DNA of 64,000 nucleotides from SZAS-7 sp964514655 (GTDB lineage: Bacteria; Chlamydiota; Chlamydiia; Chlamydiales; FEN-1388), in the NCBI GenBank assembly GCA_964514655.1, contig CAZEQY010000012.1, positions 1 through 64,000 on the forward strand, read 5' to 3'. Under the pieces are notes generated by a model, which was not told where the DNA came from, searched no databases, and saw only the letters and a program-made list of their open reading frames with translations. The first letter of the stretch is position 1, and each line of letters begins with the position of its first letter. Of the stretch, positions 44,853 to 53,615 are shown piece by piece. Position numbers and translations under genes: made by a program.

Positions 44853-46646
44853 CTAGACATCGCTTGCACAGCGGAAGCCATAGGTTCCGTTAGCGACGCC
44901 GGGATTGTTGCGGTGACGTTTTGAGGTGCGAAGATCTTCGTTTAGACTTTTCCAGCAGCCGCCACGAAGTACGCGGTAGACGCCCTGCAGCGGGCCCTTA
45001 GGATTGTCAGGCTCTTGCATGGAGGCTTCATAGAAGTTATACTCATACCAGTCCTGGCACCACTCATAGACATTGCCAGCCATGTCAAAGAGGCCATAGC
45101 CATTTGGTGGATAGCTCATGACAGCTGTTGTGTCAGAGCTAAAGAAGTTTGCCTGAGTCTTTTCAATAGACTCTCCTGTTGGATAGAGCGGACTTTCTAG
45201 GCTGCCACAGCAGGCAACTTCCCATTCAGCTTCTGTAGGCAGGCGCTTTCCTACCCACTCTGCATATGCTAGCGCTCCATACCAGGTTACACCAACTACA
45301 GGGTGTTTATTATAGCCAGGCTCAATGCTATAGCGGCCTGCGCTTTTTTTGATGCGCGACTCGCGGATGCGTATGATATCGTGATTTTGTGAATCTTTTT
45401 CGCCGCCAAGATATTCTAAAAAGCGCATGTACTGCTCGTTTGTAACAGGATGAACATCTATTGCAAACGAGTTTACAGATACCTGGTGACGTGGCATTTC
45501 ATCGCGACAGCCCGTTATACTTCCGCGATAGTAATAACCGGATTCTATCGTTACCATCTCTGTTAGTAGAGGCTGAACATGGCCAAATTCTCGCTTTTCA
45601 GGAGCATATTCTTTTACAACGCGCTCTTCTCTCACCCAGGGTGAGCGTTTTGGCGCTTCTTGTGCAACAGCTTCTACGAGCACCTTTGCTTCTTGAACAA
45701 CAGGAGCTGGAGCCGCTTGTTCTTCAACTACAGCAAATTTTGCAACTGTTGCCTTTGCAAGCAAATCTTCCATCAAAAAGGGTCTGTCGTTTGGATTTGT
45801 CTTGAGGCACTCTTTTATAAGTAGATCCCAATCAATAATCGGCGCTTCAAGGCATGTAGATGGCAACTGAAAAGCACCTTCCGGATACTCTCCCATCAAT
45901 AGATAATAAGCAAGCACACCAAAGGCATAAGTATCTACTCGCTCTTGATTTTGTACATCAAGGCGCTTTTGCTCAGGCGCTAAAAAGGCAAAATTTTGTA
46001 GCAGCGTCTGGTGAATAGGAATTAACTTAGCTATCTCTACAGCCGGCTGTGGATAGCGATTTTGTACAAGCTGCCCTATCCCCAAGGCTTCTGCCATACC
46101 CTTAAAGTTTCTCATCAGCGATGCACTAGAGCCTATAATTCGAGAAAGGCCCCAGTCGCTAATACGAATGCTTATCGCAGGTGATGGCTGCTCTTTACGA
46201 GACGAGATAAGGATGTTATTGAGCTTCAAGTTGCGGTGAGATATCTTGCAAGCGTGGCCGTAGTCAAGAGCACTTGCAACTTGCTGCAAGATGCAAAGAA
46301 CATCACTTTGGCTAAGCTTTCTTTGACGCTCGCGAAAAAAGTCGCTCAAGTTTGTGGTCTCTCCCCTATCATCTACTACGCAGTCACACACCAAAAAGTA
46401 GACGCCTTGTGCAAAAGAGACGTTGTATATTTTAACGATGTTTGGATGGTCTAGATGAGAAAGAGTTGCTATATCTTCTTCAAAGCGCTGCAAAAAGGCA
46501 CGGTCTTGAGAAAGCTCTTCTGGAAGCACCTTAAGGACATATTTTTTCTTGGTAAAGCGCTGCTCTGCTACAAAGGTTGCTCCCATTGAACCATGACCTA
46601 TGTGTTTTATGAGTCTATAATCTCCAAGGAATTTGCTTTCTTCCAT
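44853..46646 (-). CDS. pkn1: Pkn1-like Ser/Thr protein kinase with sulfatase-modifying-factor domain
   Basis: 597 residues: an N-terminal eukaryotic-type kinase (about 8-300) and a C-terminal FGE-sulfatase-like domain (about 365-595; SITGCRDEMPRHQVSV, HPVVGVTWYGALAYAEWVG, MAGNVYEWCQDWYEY, RVLRGGCWKSL). The kinase has a glycine loop (GHGSMGATF) and the VAIK-like Lys (YVLKVLPEEL). The catalytic HRD reads HRN (KISHRNLKLNNIL) and DFG reads DWG (ISDWGLSRI), so activity may be weak or lost. Domain order and length match Chlamydia Pkn1. The next upstream gene on this strand encodes a TPR-like repeat protein, ending 2 bases before its start. Confidence 0.88.
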   Translation of the reverse strand: MEESKFLGDYRLIKHIGHGSMGATFVAEQRFTKKKYVLKVLPEELSQDRAFLQRFEEDIATLSHLDHPNIVKIYNVSFAQGVYFLVCDCVVDDRGETTNLSDFFRERQRKLSQSDVLCILQQVASALDYGHACKISHRNLKLNNILISSRKEQPSPAISIRISDWGLSRIIGSSASLMRNFKGMAEALGIGQLVQNRYPQPAVEIAKLIPIHQTLLQNFAFLAPEQKRLDVQNQERVDTYAFGVLAYYLLMGEYPEGAFQLPSTCLEAPIIDWDLLIKECLKTNPNDRPFLMEDLLAKATVAKFAVVEEQAAPAPVVQEAKVLVEAVAQEAPKRSPWVREERVVKEYAPEKREFGHVQPLLTEMVTIESGYYYRGSITGCRDEMPRHQVSVNSFAIDVHPVTNEQYMRFLEYLGGEKDSQNHDIIRIRESRIKKSAGRYSIEPGYNKHPVVGVTWYGALAYAEWVGKRLPTEAEWEVACCGSLESPLYPTGESIEKTQANFFSSDTTAVMSYPPNGYGLFDMAGNVYEWCQDWYEYNFYEASMQEPDNPKGPLQGVYRVLRGGCWKSLNEDLRTSKRHRNNPGVANGTYGFRCASDV

Positions 46647-46648
46647 AA

Positions 46649-47572
46649 CTACCTTTGTGCTTTTCTGTTCGCTATTTCGTCCTGCATATCTTGAATAATC
46701 CGACTGTACTCATACCAGGTTTTTGCTTTGTCAAGCAAGCTCGTTGCCAGCTCTATTTCATCTACCATGAGTGCTGCATTAATAAAAAAGGGAATTTCAC
46801 TACGAGGAATTTTGCTATTTTTTTCGATGATTTCATTAATCACAAACTGCACAAGTGGCTTCCTGTCGCTTTCAGAACTTGTGTAAATGATCATGCGATA
46901 GAGGCCTGTATCTTCCGGACAAAGCTTGCTTGCATTCATAAACGATGAAATAGCTTTTTTTCGCCAAAGATCTTTTTCTTCAGGGCTTTTTACGCGCTGC
47001 ATAAGAAGCGATGCAATTACCCCTTGGGTTTTATGCGACATATGGCTGTCCGGATAGCTGCAGTAGGACTGATAAAATAGGTAGAAAAATGGCTCATACC
47101 TTTTGGCATTTGCCGCTTGAGATGCAAGAATAAACTGAACGTGGGTATAGTCAGGGTGGGCTTTCACTATAGCCTCTAGTTTTTGATCTAGCTCTTTAGA
47201 GTTTGCAAGATAAAGCCCTAGTAGCTCCTTAAATGAAGCTTCTTCCCTTACTGACATTACTTTATTTTGCTTGCTGTAGGATTTTTCTAGACAGGTGATA
47301 AATGTCTTTAGGGCCTCTTCTTCTTGCTGATCCTGCAAGTAGCATACTGCTAGTTGCAGATATAAAGCCGCTTCTTGCTTTTTTGCAATCAGCGCGTTTA
47401 GCTCGCGTATGGCATCTTTAAAGTCGCCCCTATCTTGCGCCTGCTTGATGCTTGTGGGACAGGAGATGGTTGCCTTAATTTTGCTGCTTACAGTGTCAGC
47501 AAGAGGCTCTGCCCACAAGGACGAATATGATAAAAAAACTAAAGCAAATTTAGCGTACAGACGTATAGCCAC
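46649..47572 (-). CDS. Exported TPR-like repeat protein
   Basis: 307 residues from a GTG at 47572, preceded by agagg; an upstream GTG (47581) is less well placed. Signal peptide MAIRLYAKFALVFLSYSSLWA. Then helix pairs of TPR type: DFKDAIRELNALIAKKQEAALYLQLAVCYL, EEEALKTFITCLEKSY and MHxxxxLYxMIIY segments, and a long helix tail. Likely a periplasmic scaffold or lipid-transfer helper, unproven. Its first 23 bases overlap the end of the CFA-synthase gene, so translation is coupled. Confidence 0.7.
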   Translation of the reverse strand: MAIRLYAKFALVFLSYSSLWAEPLADTVSSKIKATISCPTSIKQAQDRGDFKDAIRELNALIAKKQEAALYLQLAVCYLQDQQEEEALKTFITCLEKSYSKQNKVMSVREEASFKELLGLYLANSKELDQKLEAIVKAHPDYTHVQFILASQAANAKRYEPFFYLFYQSYCSYPDSHMSHKTQGVIASLLMQRVKSPEEKDLWRKKAISSFMNASKLCPEDTGLYRMIIYTSSESDRKPLVQFVINEIIEKNSKIPRSEIPFFINAALMVDEIELATSLLDKAKTWYEYSRIIQDMQDEIANRKAQR

Positions 47573-48731
47573 TTGGCACACCCTCTTTTGATAGCACTAC
47601 CTGCCAAAGCTGAATTTCGCGCGCTCTAAAGCTACCTGCACAGGATAGTAAGTAGTACTTCCACATGCGATAAAAGCGCTCGCCATACTTCTCCTTAAGC
47701 TTTGGCCAGCTTGCTTCAAAGTTATTGTACCATGCCATGAGTGTGGCGTCGTAGTAGGCACCAAAGTTGTGCCAGTCTTCCATCACAAACATATTTTCGA
47801 TAGAATCGCCAATTTGCGCAATTGATGGAAGATTACCATTTGGAAAGATGTATTTGTGGATCCATGGATCAGTAACTAGTGATGAGTCGTTGCGACCAAT
47901 AGTGTGCAGCAACATAACGCCATGTGGCTTTAGGCATCTATGTACAACTTGCATAAACTCATCATAATTTTTGTAGCCAACGTGTTCAAACATGCCGATG
48001 GAAAGAATCCTGTCAAAACTACCTTGTACATCGCGATAGTCCTGCAACAGTATTTCTACAGGCAAGCCCTGACAGACCTTGCGGCCGAATTCTGCCTGAT
48101 TTTCTGACAGCGTGACACCAACTAAAGAGACCTGATAATGCTCTGCCGCATATTTTTCAAAACCGCCCCAGCCACAGCCGATATCAAGCACCTTCATGCC
48201 CGGTTTTAGCCCAAGTTTTTGGCAGATAAGTTCAAACTTTGCTTCCTGGGCTTCTGCTAACGTATGGGCATTTTTCCAGTAGCCGCAGCTATATACCATG
48301 AGAGGATCGAGCATGAGTTCATATAAGTCATTACCAAGCTGGTAGTGTTCGTCAATTACTTGCTTAGCACCAATTTTGTCCTGTAGGTTTGTGAGCCATG
48401 CTTTAAGGTAGGTAAGGCGCATTTCCCATGTGGGCGCTACCTGATCATCAAGATCAGCAGAAAGAAGGTGATCTATAAACTGATCTACGTGTGGTGAATC
48501 CCACCACCCATCCATATAAGACTCTCCAAGGGCAACTGAACCACCTGTGAGCATGCGGCCATAAAAATCTTCGTTATGCACCTGTATGTCCCAAGGCCTT
48601 GTTCCATTTACTTGAATATCTGCTAGAGCAAAAAGTGCAGTCACTTCTTTTTTTGCTGATAAACTGTCAGATTTAGAACACGATGTAGCAGCAAAGAGTG
48701 CAAAAACCGCAACAAAATAGAGTTTATACAT
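47550..48731 (-). CDS. cfa: Cyclopropane-fatty-acyl-phospholipid synthase (CFA), with lipoprotein-like N-terminus
   Basis: SAM-dependent enzyme that turns unsaturated acyl chains of membrane lipids into cyclopropanes. From about residue 45 it is a normal CFA: RMLTGGSVALGESYMDGWWD, YDLMLDPLMVYSCGYWK, the SAM motif VLDIGCGWGGFEKYAAEH and EHVGYKNYDEFM. The extension MYKLYFVAVFALFAATSCSKSD reads as a lipoprotein signal with lipobox ATSC (Cys20 or so). Such enzymes are normally cytosolic and need SAM, so this is odd. ATG at 48731 used; TTG two codons earlier also possible. A GTG downstream near VTALFALAD would give an ordinary cytosolic form. Confidence 0.85.
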   Translation of the reverse strand: MYKLYFVAVFALFAATSCSKSDSLSAKKEVTALFALADIQVNGTRPWDIQVHNEDFYGRMLTGGSVALGESYMDGWWDSPHVDQFIDHLLSADLDDQVAPTWEMRLTYLKAWLTNLQDKIGAKQVIDEHYQLGNDLYELMLDPLMVYSCGYWKNAHTLAEAQEAKFELICQKLGLKPGMKVLDIGCGWGGFEKYAAEHYQVSLVGVTLSENQAEFGRKVCQGLPVEILLQDYRDVQGSFDRILSIGMFEHVGYKNYDEFMQVVHRCLKPHGVMLLHTIGRNDSSLVTDPWIHKYIFPNGNLPSIAQIGDSIENMFVMEDWHNFGAYYDATLMAWYNNFEASWPKLKEKYGERFYRMWKYYLLSCAGSFRAREIQLWQVVLSKEGVPSGYTSVR

Positions 48732-48769
48732 TGCCAATCCCGAAAGTTTTTGTGAAGAGAATACCGATT

Positions 48770-49723
48770 TTACCCTATGAGGTCAAGGCGGTGTTTTTTG
48801 ATGAGCTGCCATGCAGCGTTACGCTCGTTAACAAGGGCTGCAAATAAGAGCGTTGTGCTAGCGATAATTTCAAGAAAGCTGACGATAATGAGCAGCATTT
48901 CTTTGCCAAAATTCTGAATAAAGGGACCTGCTCCCGTTGCTATAGGAAGAATTATCGCAAAGGCAATGAGTGCAAGCACAAGTGTTGCCCCGTGAAAGTT
49001 TAGGCGATAGGTCACCCATATTGCATAAGGAATGTAAAGATACCCAATCGGATAGCCGAAAACTGTATAGTAGGTAAGTATGGCAAAGACAAGGATCATA
49101 GCAAGCCTTTCCATGCAAAAATACCAAACGCCTTTTTCTGGTTTTTGAACAGTCCAGACAACTAAAAGCGGGGTAAAGATGTAGACGCCCATCGTGTCGC
49201 CTATCCAAAAGGTAAGCCATGTAAAGGCAATATCATCTACTGCGAGTCCCTCAAAAAGATAGAGTGTCACAACTCCAAGCGTGCTTGCAATGATGCAGGT
49301 AAGTGCTCCCCCAAAAAATAAAAAATAAACAACATCCTTCATCGTAACAAAATAGCCGTTTGACATAGCCTTACGCAAGATATAAGCGCCAACTAGTGCC
49401 TGAAGTAGCGATCCCACAGTAATTAAAAGCGCTGCAATAAGTGGTGAAAGAAAAAAGCTCGCTCCCGAATATAGATGCAAAAAGTTGTAGATAAAGTTAC
49501 CAACAAATACTCCCGGCCACAGCCTAAAGCCAAAAAGCAAAAGTGCTGCAAGGGCGAATCCCGTTGCGGGCCACACAGCAGAAAAGTGAAGCTTTAATGT
49601 TTGGATACCAACCATCTTTCCGGCTTCGGCATTCAAAAAAATCAAGACAGCAAGGACTATGTTGATAAGCACTGCAAAGGTAGTATCCTGCGTCGTCTTT
49701 GAAAAAGGCATAAACTTGTTCAT
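48770..49723 (-). CDS. Stand-alone MASE1-type membrane sensor protein
   Basis: 317 residues from ATG 49723 (ggag 9 bases upstream; an upstream TTG was rejected). About eight to nine membrane helices; the recurring motifs VWPATGFALAALLLFGFRLWPGVFVGNF and TFWIGDTMGVYIFTPLLVVW are those of the MASE1 domain. MASE1 normally precedes kinase, GGDEF or response domains, but here the protein ends after the last helix (QLIKKHRLDLIG). So it may be a ligand-binding module acting with a partner, or a truncated sensor. No sensor partner lies adjacent. Confidence 0.8.
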   Translation of the reverse strand: MNKFMPFSKTTQDTTFAVLINIVLAVLIFLNAEAGKMVGIQTLKLHFSAVWPATGFALAALLLFGFRLWPGVFVGNFIYNFLHLYSGASFFLSPLIAALLITVGSLLQALVGAYILRKAMSNGYFVTMKDVVYFLFFGGALTCIIASTLGVVTLYLFEGLAVDDIAFTWLTFWIGDTMGVYIFTPLLVVWTVQKPEKGVWYFCMERLAMILVFAILTYYTVFGYPIGYLYIPYAIWVTYRLNFHGATLVLALIAFAIILPIATGAGPFIQNFGKEMLLIIVSFLEIIASTTLLFAALVNERNAAWQLIKKHRLDLIG

Positions 49724-49750
49724 ACTAAACTCCAGCAACAAAGGCAAGGA

Positions 49751-50161
49751 TTATTGGACTACACGCAAAATTTCGCTAGCGGCTACTATAGGAGCATCTG
49801 GATGATTTATCCCCTCGCAGCGTTTTGCAGCTAATTCCCAATCTTCTTTAGACTCTAAGTTCTGCACCCACCAGGGAAAAGTTTTACATTGCTTCGGACG
49901 CACCGGATATATCTTGCACTTTGTGCCTGCAAGAAAGACACAGTCAAATGTATGTACATCTTCTTTAAGAGAATAGGCACCATCGATTTTGCGAAGGTAG
50001 CGCTTTGCAAATGCATCGACTGATATATTGAGATAGGCTGCAATTTCTACGATCTCTTCCTCGCTCACCCATACGTAACCAGGAGATCCTGTACAGCACT
50101 TTCCACAGCCTGTGCATTGAAAGCGAAGCCCCTCTTTAAACCATGGTTGAGAATTGCTCAT
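49751..50161 (-). CDS. YkgJ-family cysteine-cluster protein
   Basis: 136 residues from ATG 50161. The cysteine cluster FQCTGCGKCCTGSPGYVWVS plus later FLAGTKCKIYPVRPKQCKTFPWW is the typical zinc/iron-binding pattern of the UPF0153/YkgJ family, proteins of unknown function predicted to chelate metal. All cysteines are intact. It lies 28 bases before the MASE1 gene on the same strand; no link in function is known. Confidence 0.88.
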   Translation of the reverse strand: MSNSQPWFKEGLRFQCTGCGKCCTGSPGYVWVSEEEIVEIAAYLNISVDAFAKRYLRKIDGAYSLKEDVHTFDCVFLAGTKCKIYPVRPKQCKTFPWWVQNLESKEDWELAAKRCEGINHPDAPIVAASEILRVVQ

Positions 50162-50215
50162 TGACAATAACCCTCTATTAATGTTATAATTAATCTTTAA
50201 ATTAGTGTAAGGTAT

Positions 50216-50611
50216 ATGCGTAACAGTATCCTAAAAACAGCCATTTTTTGCCTCCTTTTACAGCCTTTATGTGGCTATGAGGTCAAAACTGAGACCTATA
50301 AGAGCGAACAAAGCTCCGATCGTGGGCATTATCCGGAGTTTGCAAAGCGCTTTTCAGAGACGCTATTATCCCACCCACCTGTCTATGACTGCCACGTACA
50401 GCTACATGACTTTGGCTTAGAAATTAGCATTCAGATAGATAGACCCTCTCTTCACAACTACCTAACTGAAGTGCATCAAAAGAGCGCTATCTCTCATGTC
50501 GACGAGCAGCGATACCTACACGACTTTAAAATCACCATCAAAAAAGCCGCATCAGACATCTTTACTGACATCAAAACTGACGCCATCATCGTTTCTATTG
50601 TCGTCAAATAA
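50216..50611 (+). CDS. Small exported protein of unknown function
   Basis: 131 residues with signal peptide MRNSILKTAIFCLLLQPLCG (cleavage around 20). The mature part is alternating charged and hydrophobic, with SLHNYLTEVHQKSAISHVDEQ and an acidic-to-hydrophobic C-terminus (DIKTDAIIVSIVVK). No family recognised. Possible first gene of a pair with the next one. Its ATG lies in a short divergent gap opposite the YkgJ-like gene, and no clear Shine-Dalgarno stands before it. Confidence 0.6.
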   Translation: MRNSILKTAIFCLLLQPLCGYEVKTETYKSEQSSDRGHYPEFAKRFSETLLSHPPVYDCHVQLHDFGLEISIQIDRPSLHNYLTEVHQKSAISHVDEQRYLHDFKITIKKAASDIFTDIKTDAIIVSIVVK

Positions 50612-50637
50612 CATAAGCGCCTGCTACACTGTCCATC

Positions 50638-51075
50638 ATGTATAGAATTATCACTCTCCTATTACTATGTGTGCCGCTCTATTTGCAGGCAAAGTCACTT
50701 GAGTATGAACTCCTTGATGAAGCTGGCTTTAGAAGCATGATTGCAGGTAATACTGTAGTTGGAGTCACTCGTCAAAGTAATAGCCTCTATAAACTCTACT
50801 TTGCACACGATGGAACTTGCGAGCTTTTTAAACAAAACGCTCTCTACAAAGGCTTGTGGTGGACCAGCAAGGACGAAAGCGGCGACGACATTATCCACGC
50901 CTACTGGCCTGAATACACCTCTCAAGATGAGCGCTCCCTCTTTAATTCCCAACACCCCCGCTACGGCAGTCCCACCTCCGTTCGCTACTATATAGCAAAA
51001 GAGGCCCCATACGGCCTTCTCCTCGTCACAAAATCAATCCAAGTCCACGCCCTTCTAGTCCCCGGCAAGCAATAA
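50638..51075 (+). CDS. Small exported protein of unknown function
   Basis: 145 residues, signal peptide MYRIITLLLLCVPLYLQAKS. The mature part contains a Trp/acid-rich core (GLWWTSKDESGDDIIHAYWPEY) and ends in a hydrophobic run (EAPYGLLLVTKSIQVHALLV). No family recognised. Followed 25 bases later by a strong terminator (51101), so it closes the transcript that starts with the previous gene. Confidence 0.65.
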   Translation: MYRIITLLLLCVPLYLQAKSLEYELLDEAGFRSMIAGNTVVGVTRQSNSLYKLYFAHDGTCELFKQNALYKGLWWTSKDESGDDIIHAYWPEYTSQDERSLFNSQHPRYGSPTSVRYYIAKEAPYGLLLVTKSIQVHALLVPGKQ

Positions 51076-51100
51076 CCCCCATTAGCCGCTTAAAACACGA

Positions 51101-51129
51101 GAGCCTTTTGCAAAAGGCTCCTTTTTTTT
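51101..51129 (+). terminator. Rho-independent terminator
   Basis: gagccttttg followed by caaaaggctc forms a 10-base stem directly followed by a run of eight T. Strong signal downstream of the gene at 50638; it separates it from the TPR/LRR gene at 51207. Confidence 0.9.
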
Positions 51130-51206
51130 GACAATTAAATTGACTTTAGTCGGCTAGGAGGATTAGTGTAATCATAGTTTAGATTTACCAACAAAGGAGT
51201 GTTTTT

Positions 51207-53495
51207 ATGGCACATGTAGCAGATCCTCTGACACGCTTTACTGAAGGTTCTTTGGACTTTTTAGGCCTTCTTAACGCAATCCAACGAAATCCAAATCCAA
51301 GCAACAAGCTTGCTGAAACAATCACTGAGATTCTTTTTAAGCCTCAGGACCGCTTTGGCGATGCTACAAAAGATAGCGTCATGACAGCACTGCAAGCTAT
51401 TCACGAAAATAACCTTATAACTGCTGTAGCCCTGCGTGCCTTGCCTGTGCAACCAGCTGTTCCGGCTCCTGTCAGTGAACAGCCTAGACCATTGCATTTA
51501 AGCGCACTACTAACTGAACTTTTTGCAACTACAAAAGAAGCAGTAACTGAAGATGCCTGCAAAACCCTGCAACAGGCAAGCTGTAAAGAAAATGAGCCAC
51601 TTACACTTGTTTTAAAGCAAAAAACACCTCATGTTGCCTCTTCGCTGCAACATGCCCAAAGCGCGCTTAAAAAACAAATTACATCCCTTACAATTGAGTG
51701 CAGCGCATTTACCCAAGAGGAACTTGTCGGTATTATAAGCGCATGCCCCCATCTTACAACTCTTTCTCTTTGCTCGTTACATGCCTGCACTGACCTTGTC
51801 GCAGAACAAGCAACATGGCCCAAAAAACTTGTACATCTTTCTGTAGAAGCAACAAGTCTTACAGCAAAGGGGCTTGAAGCTATATTCAAAAAATGTGGCC
51901 TTCTACAATGTGTAGATATTCGTGCATGTTCTAAAATGTCACTTGTAGATGTATCAAAGCTTACACCACCAAAAACCCTTGTAAACCTAAGACATGATGC
52001 ATTCTGGAAGCAGCAAAATGAAAAAAGTCTTACCGAGTGCCCTCAAGATTCTCTTATACGCGCCATTGCTCTTACAGAAGCTGTAGGCCAGCAAGGATCA
52101 GAAGCACTAAAATCATTAGTAGCATATAGAAAAAACCATCCCACAGACATTCCGGCAGCTGTAGCTCTTGCTGATCTTTATAGAACAGGAGCAATCGCAG
52201 TTTCTCGCTCGCTACAAACTGCTCAAGAGCTTATTGAACCCCTTCTCAAACAATTTCCTAATGAACCACTTCTTACAGCATGCAAGGCACGGCTTCAGTT
52301 TGATTCTGGCCTTCATGATGAAGCATACAAACTTGCAGACGATGCCTATAAAGCACTTCCTAACGATCCGTTTGTTCTTGCAACCTATGCCGAAATGAAA
52401 AGATGCCGCGGAGATCTAGTTTCAGCAAAAGCGGCAGCAGATCGCGCTTTAGCCTATAACCCACATAACGTCTACGCAATGACATGCAAAGCTGCCCTTG
52501 ATGAAGCGCAAGCTATGGCGCTTTGCAAAAAAGCCCTTAGCATAAACTATCATAACGAACGGGCTTTAGTTCTTCAAAGCCGTTTATGTGATGCTGAGGA
52601 AGCTAAAAAACTGCTTGACGAAGCGCTTAAAGTAAATCCGGATTCATGGCCTGCTCATAGTGCTCTTGCCAAGCTTGCTCTTAAAGATAAAGATCCACAA
52701 ATGGCGCTTTTTCACTATCAAGAAGCACTCCGCATAGCCCCTACTAATGTAGAACTACTCACCAAATATGCTGAGCTTATAAGTGTAGGAAGAAAGGGAA
52801 TTGATATGGACATTCCTTTAGCGATTGCACTTTTAACTCGAGCTATAGAGATAGATCGCTTTAACTATAGCGCCCTCACAGCGCTTGCCTCTATACTAAT
52901 GGATGAAATAGCCGGTGACAAACAAGATGCCGCTTATAGCCAGCAGCTTGCAGAGCGCGCCTATCCACAAAATCCTGAAGACCCATTCCTACAGTGGATC
53001 CTTGGCGATTTATATATACGAAATGATGGAAAATGCACCTTTGACCCTACAAAAGGCCTTCCACTTCTTGAAAAAGTAGTTACAGGAAAAGAATATGGCC
53101 TAAATGCAAAACTTTCCCTTGCTCGCTACTATACGTTTAGCGATACAGCCCGGGCAAAAGCCTACTTAAAAGAAGCATTACAGGATGATCCAGAATATAT
53201 TGTCACTCTGACAAGTCTTGCCGCTCTCTATATAATGGAACAAGATGTTGCCAAAGCTCAAGCGCATGTTACAAAGGCGCTCGAAAAAGACCCCAAAAGT
53301 CCGCAGGCGCTTTTCTTGCAGGCAAAAATTCACCTTCAGAATAAAGATCTTGCACAAGCAAGTACAGCCGTTAACACCCTGCTTTCGATGAAGCTTGGTG
53401 AGGAAATACGAAAAGGACTCGTTGTTTTACTCAGCGAACACCCAGCACTTTTAGCAGATGGGCGTAAAGAGGCGTTAAAGATACTAGAGGTGTAA
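51207..53495 (+). CDS. Large TPR protein with LRR-like N-terminal part
   Basis: 762 residues, no signal peptide. Residues about 155-270 contain three or four leucine-rich-repeat-like units (LTIECSAFTQEELVGIISACPHL, LVHLSVEATSLTAKGLEAIF). From about 300 onward there are many TPR-like helix pairs: PFVLATYAEMKRCRGDLVSAKAAADRALAYNP, DPQMALFHYQEALRIAP, AKAYLKEALQDDPEYIVTLTSLAALYIMEQDVAKAQAHVTKALEKDP. The ATG has a perfect site (aaaggag). Protein-protein scaffold is likely. It shares the LRR style of the gene at 29929, so the two may belong to one expanded host-interaction group. Function is inference. Confidence 0.8.
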   Translation: MAHVADPLTRFTEGSLDFLGLLNAIQRNPNPSNKLAETITEILFKPQDRFGDATKDSVMTALQAIHENNLITAVALRALPVQPAVPAPVSEQPRPLHLSALLTELFATTKEAVTEDACKTLQQASCKENEPLTLVLKQKTPHVASSLQHAQSALKKQITSLTIECSAFTQEELVGIISACPHLTTLSLCSLHACTDLVAEQATWPKKLVHLSVEATSLTAKGLEAIFKKCGLLQCVDIRACSKMSLVDVSKLTPPKTLVNLRHDAFWKQQNEKSLTECPQDSLIRAIALTEAVGQQGSEALKSLVAYRKNHPTDIPAAVALADLYRTGAIAVSRSLQTAQELIEPLLKQFPNEPLLTACKARLQFDSGLHDEAYKLADDAYKALPNDPFVLATYAEMKRCRGDLVSAKAAADRALAYNPHNVYAMTCKAALDEAQAMALCKKALSINYHNERALVLQSRLCDAEEAKKLLDEALKVNPDSWPAHSALAKLALKDKDPQMALFHYQEALRIAPTNVELLTKYAELISVGRKGIDMDIPLAIALLTRAIEIDRFNYSALTALASILMDEIAGDKQDAAYSQQLAERAYPQNPEDPFLQWILGDLYIRNDGKCTFDPTKGLPLLEKVVTGKEYGLNAKLSLARYYTFSDTARAKAYLKEALQDDPEYIVTLTSLAALYIMEQDVAKAQAHVTKALEKDPKSPQALFLQAKIHLQNKDLAQASTAVNTLLSMKLGEEIRKGLVVLLSEHPALLADGRKEALKILEV

Positions 53496-53615
53496 AAACG
53501 TATTGTAATTTTCGTGAAAATGTGTTTTTTTAAATAAAAATTCGAGCATGGGCAGAGTCCCTTTCAGGAGGAATGCATCGCTCGAAAAAACCTTCGATAA
53601 CTAGGAGATTAGTAC

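Noticed and set aside
48732..48737. TTG start for the CFA gene
   Set aside because: The ATG two codons later is the more likely start; the gene's meaning does not change.
53541..53587. ttcgagc ... gctcgaa pair before the collagen-like gene, considered as a riboswitch or leader
   Set aside because: Only 7 paired bases over a 33-base loop, with no known aptamer text.
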